Below are positions 61,965 through 64,000 of a stretch of DNA of 64,000 bases, one piece after another. This DNA is from Streptomyces sp. col6. GTDB taxonomy: Bacteria; Actinomycetota; Actinomycetes; Streptomycetales; Streptomycetaceae. Each line of letters opens with the position of its first letter. The first letter of the stretch is position 1. The notes under the pieces were generated by a model. The model was not told the DNA's origin. It was given only the letters and a program-made list of their open reading frames with translations, and did no database searches. The stretch spans positions 628,409-692,408 of the forward strand of contig NZ_RDBL01000029.1 in assembly GCF_008042035.1 (NCBI RefSeq), written 5' to 3'. Both the position numbers and the translations under genes were made by a program.

Positions 61965-62585
61965 ATGTCGGCTGGTGGGTCCAAGGAGTCCGCGTCCTCG
62001 GGCGGTTACGCGAAGGGGCGTGCGCGCCGGGAGCAGATCGTGGCGACGGCGGCCGAGGCCTACGGGGACGTGGGGTACCACGGTGCCTCGCTGCGGGAGA
62101 TCGCGAAGCGGGCCGGGATCAGCCATGTCGGCCTGATGTACTACTTCCCCAGCCGTGAGGCGCTGCTGGCGGCGGTGCTGGAGCGGCGGGACGAGGAGGA
62201 GGCCGCGCGGACCGCGCCGCTGGTGTCCTCGCCCCGGGACGCGATGCGCCATCTGCTGGATCTGGCCGGCCGCAACGCCGGTCACGCGGGGATGGTCGAG
62301 TTGTACGTACGGCTGGCGGCCGAGGCGACCCCCGCGGACCATCCGGCGCACGGGTACTTCGAGCGGCATTACGAGATGGTCCGCTCCTATGCGCACCGCG
62401 CGTTGGAGGAGCTGGCCGCGCAGGGGGCGCTGCGGGACGGGGTCGACGCCCGGACCGCGGCCGTGGGCCTCGTGGCGCTGATGGACGGGTTGCAGGTGCA
62501 GTGGCTGACGAGTCCGGACGAGGTGGACATGGCCGGGGTCCTGCGGGCGTTCGTGCAGCAGCTTCTCAGGGAACCCTTGGCGTAG
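61965..62585 (+). CDS. TetR family transcriptional regulator
   Basis: 206 residues. N-terminal HTH: RREQIVATAAEAYGDVGYHGASLREIAKRAGISHVGLMYYFPSREALLAAV region. C-terminal helical domain of the TetR_C_6 type (VQWLTSPDEVDMAGVLRAF). 25 bases after the TsaD-like gene, possibly co-transcribed. Its 3' end overlaps the convergent MATE gene by 20 bases. Might regulate either neighbour. Confidence 0.9.
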   Translation: MSAGGSKESASSGGYAKGRARREQIVATAAEAYGDVGYHGASLREIAKRAGISHVGLMYYFPSREALLAAVLERRDEEEAARTAPLVSSPRDAMRHLLDLAGRNAGHAGMVELYVRLAAEATPADHPAHGYFERHYEMVRSYAHRALEELAAQGALRDGVDARTAAVGLVALMDGLQVQWLTSPDEVDMAGVLRAFVQQLLREPLA

Positions 62586-63925
62586 CGCCGCTCAGCCGTC
62601 GCAGAAGAACCAGCGCCACGGCGGCGGTGGCCAGTTCGCCGGCGGCCAGTCCTGCCCAGACGCCACCGGTGCCCAGCCGGCCGAGGACCACGATCAGCGG
62701 CACCTTGACCAGGAGCAGGCTGCCGATGGACATCAGGTAGGCGGGCGCCGGCCGGCCCAGGGACTGGGAGTAGGCCGCCACCAGGGGGCCGATCCCGGCG
62801 ACGGTCAGGCCGAGGGCGATGACCCGCAGCGCCCGGCCGGCGGTGGTGACGGCGGCCGGGTCGTTGAGGAACAGTCCGGCGAGCGGCTCGGCCAGCAGGG
62901 CGAGGACCGCCGCGGTGAGCAGTCCGTAGAGCAGGGAGGCGAGCAGCGCGAGGTTGCGTGCGCGCAGGGCGCGGTCGGCAAGGCCGCGGCCGCTGTTGTA
63001 GCCGACGATGGGCTGCAGGCCCTGGCCGATGCCGGTGTGGGGCATCATCACGAAGGTCTGGAGCCGGGCGCAGACGGCGTACGCGGCCAGCGCCACGGCC
63101 GACCCGGTGGCGGCAGCGTGGCGTTGACGAGGACGGCCAGGAGCGTGACACCCGTTCCGGCCAGGAACGAGGGCAGGCCGATGCCCAGCAGCGCCCGCAG
63201 GGTCGGGCCGTGGGGCAGCAGGTCGCGCGGGGCGACGCGGTAGGGGCGGTGGCGCCGTCCGAAGAAGAACCACAGGCTCATCGCCGCGGAGACGGCCTGA
63301 CCGCCGACGGTGCCCAGGGCGGCACCGCGTACCCCCATGCCGAGCCCGAAGATCAGGAGCGGGTCGAGCGTGATCTGGACGGCGACGGGGACGAGCCACA
63401 GGAGGGTCGAGTAGCCCATCCTCCCCTCGGCGCGCACCAGGCTGGAGAACCCGGTGGAGACGAGCGCTCCGCACAGCAGCACGACGGCATAGGGACGTGC
63501 GCTCTCCCGCAGTTCGCCGTGGGCGCCGAACAGGGCGAGGAGCGGGTCCAGGAAGGTCAGGCCGAGCACGGTGGTGGCGGCGGCGCAGGACCAGAACAGG
63601 GTGAAGGAGTTGCCGGCGGCGCGGGCGGCGGCCCGCCGGTCCCCCGCGCCCAGGCACGGGAGATCAGGGAGGCGCCGCCCGCGCCCACGGTGGTGGACAC
63701 CGCGCCGAGCAGCAGCAGGAGCGGGGCGGCCAGGTTGACCGCGGCCATCGCGGTGTCGCCCACGCCGTGCCCGACGAACCACGCGTTGGTCAGGGCGTAG
63801 ACGCCGTAGACGCCGACGGCGGCCGTGGTCTGCGTACAGGCCCGCCACAGCAGCCGGCCCACCGGCTCGGTGCCGAGCCGGGTGGTGTGGTCGGCGGGTG
63901 CGGGAGCGGTGGGCCGGGAGGTCAC
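62566..63925 (-). pseudogene. MATE family efflux protein, two single-base frameshifts
   Basis: Conceptual MATE transporter of about 450 residues (YGVYALTNAWFVGHGVGDTAMAAVNLAAP at the start; GIGQGLQPIVGYNSG later). Translation breaks at about 63654, where CGTGCCTGGGC needs one more C to continue into LGAGDRRAAARAAGNSFTLFW, and at about 63114, where ACGCTGCCGCC needs one more G to continue into AATGSAVALAAYAV. Both lie in short homopolymers, so either a decaying gene or sequencing error. GTG 63925 overlaps the stop of the preceding gene (GTGA). Confidence 0.85.
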
Positions 63926-63999
63926 CGGCGGGTGCGGCCGAGCAGCGCCATCGCCTCGTCGAGGAGGGGCCGGGCGAAGTCGTACTGCTCGGTGTCCGT
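63922..63999 (-). CDS. 3' end of an unidentified minus-strand gene
   Basis: Only the last 25 codons are in the window (ending FARPLLDEAMALLGRTRR, stop at 63922-63924). The stop overlaps the MATE start, so the genes are translationally coupled. It could be the regulator of the MATE gene; too little is present to assign a family. Confidence 0.5.
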   Translation of the reverse strand, partial: TDTEQYDFARPLLDEAMALLGRTRR

Positions 64000-64000
64000 G

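Overview
The window is high-GC actinobacterial DNA and almost certainly the chromosome core of a Streptomyces species. The evidence is the extreme third-position G/C bias, mycothiol synthase, frequent GTG/TTG starts, a PHO box, an AfsR/SARP-type regulator, an NsdA-like developmental protein and a c-di-AMP riboswitch upstream of an M23 peptidase. From memory, gene order resembles the S. coelicolor SCO4151 (mshD) to about SCO4108 segment read backwards; this was not checked by alignment.

Layout. (1) 1-3.2 kb: mshD, then a GntR-ABC-membrane exporter operon with a palindromic operator at its start. (2) 3.4-13.8 kb: phosphate and polyphosphate block: ppk, a CHAD protein and a NUDIX hydrolase, a PHO box, pstSCAB, then convergent pit and a DUF47 partner, followed by a CsoR-type copper sensor with its operator. 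(3) 13.8-27.2 kb: small conserved proteins, an LppX-like lipoprotein, a PAP2 phosphatase, a nonsense-interrupted NlpC/P60 hydrolase, a WXG100-like/DUF1023/lipoprotein trio with a base-composition break, an LtrA membrane protein and several unknowns. (4) 27.4-33.8 kb: a chromosomal type IV secretion/conjugation-like operon (small membrane protein, anchored periplasmic-type protein, polytopic proline/glycine-tailed protein, SCO6880-like protein, VirB4-like ATPase, truncated coupling protein). (5) 33.8-34.5 kb: leader and promoter region of an rRNA operon pointing left, whose 16S/23S/5S genes are absent. (6) 34.5-53.8 kb: MarR/MFS pair, PAS-SpoIIE phosphatase with an anti-sigma-type kinase domain, NDH-2, TetR, an ECF sigma factor fused to a zinc anti-sigma motif and an NPCBM-like domain, a large SARP/NB-ARC regulator, an asparagine-synthetase-like protein, an NsdA-like protein, LhgO-type oxidase and TrmB. 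(7) 53.9-64 kb: PrsW, aldo/keto reductase, riboswitch-controlled M23 peptidase, a second SpoIIE phosphatase, initiator tRNA-Met, small membrane proteins, a TsaD-family protein, TetR and a MATE gene with two frameshifts.

A recurring anomaly is exact inverted (fold-back) copies of local sequence at three places: 1-102 copies 168-269, 17417-17444 copies 17375-17402, and 33787-33913 copies 32572-32698. The first replaces the start of mshD, the second puts a stop codon in the NlpC/P60 gene, and the third truncates the T4SS coupling protein exactly where an rRNA operon should be. The first and third most likely mark assembly breaks. The second could be either an artefact or a genuine template-switch mutation.

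Most genes are ordinary Streptomyces core functions. The less described systems are the T4SS-like operon, the WXG100/DUF1023/lipoprotein trio, the sigma-antisigma-NPCBM fusion and the degenerate asparagine-synthetase-like protein.
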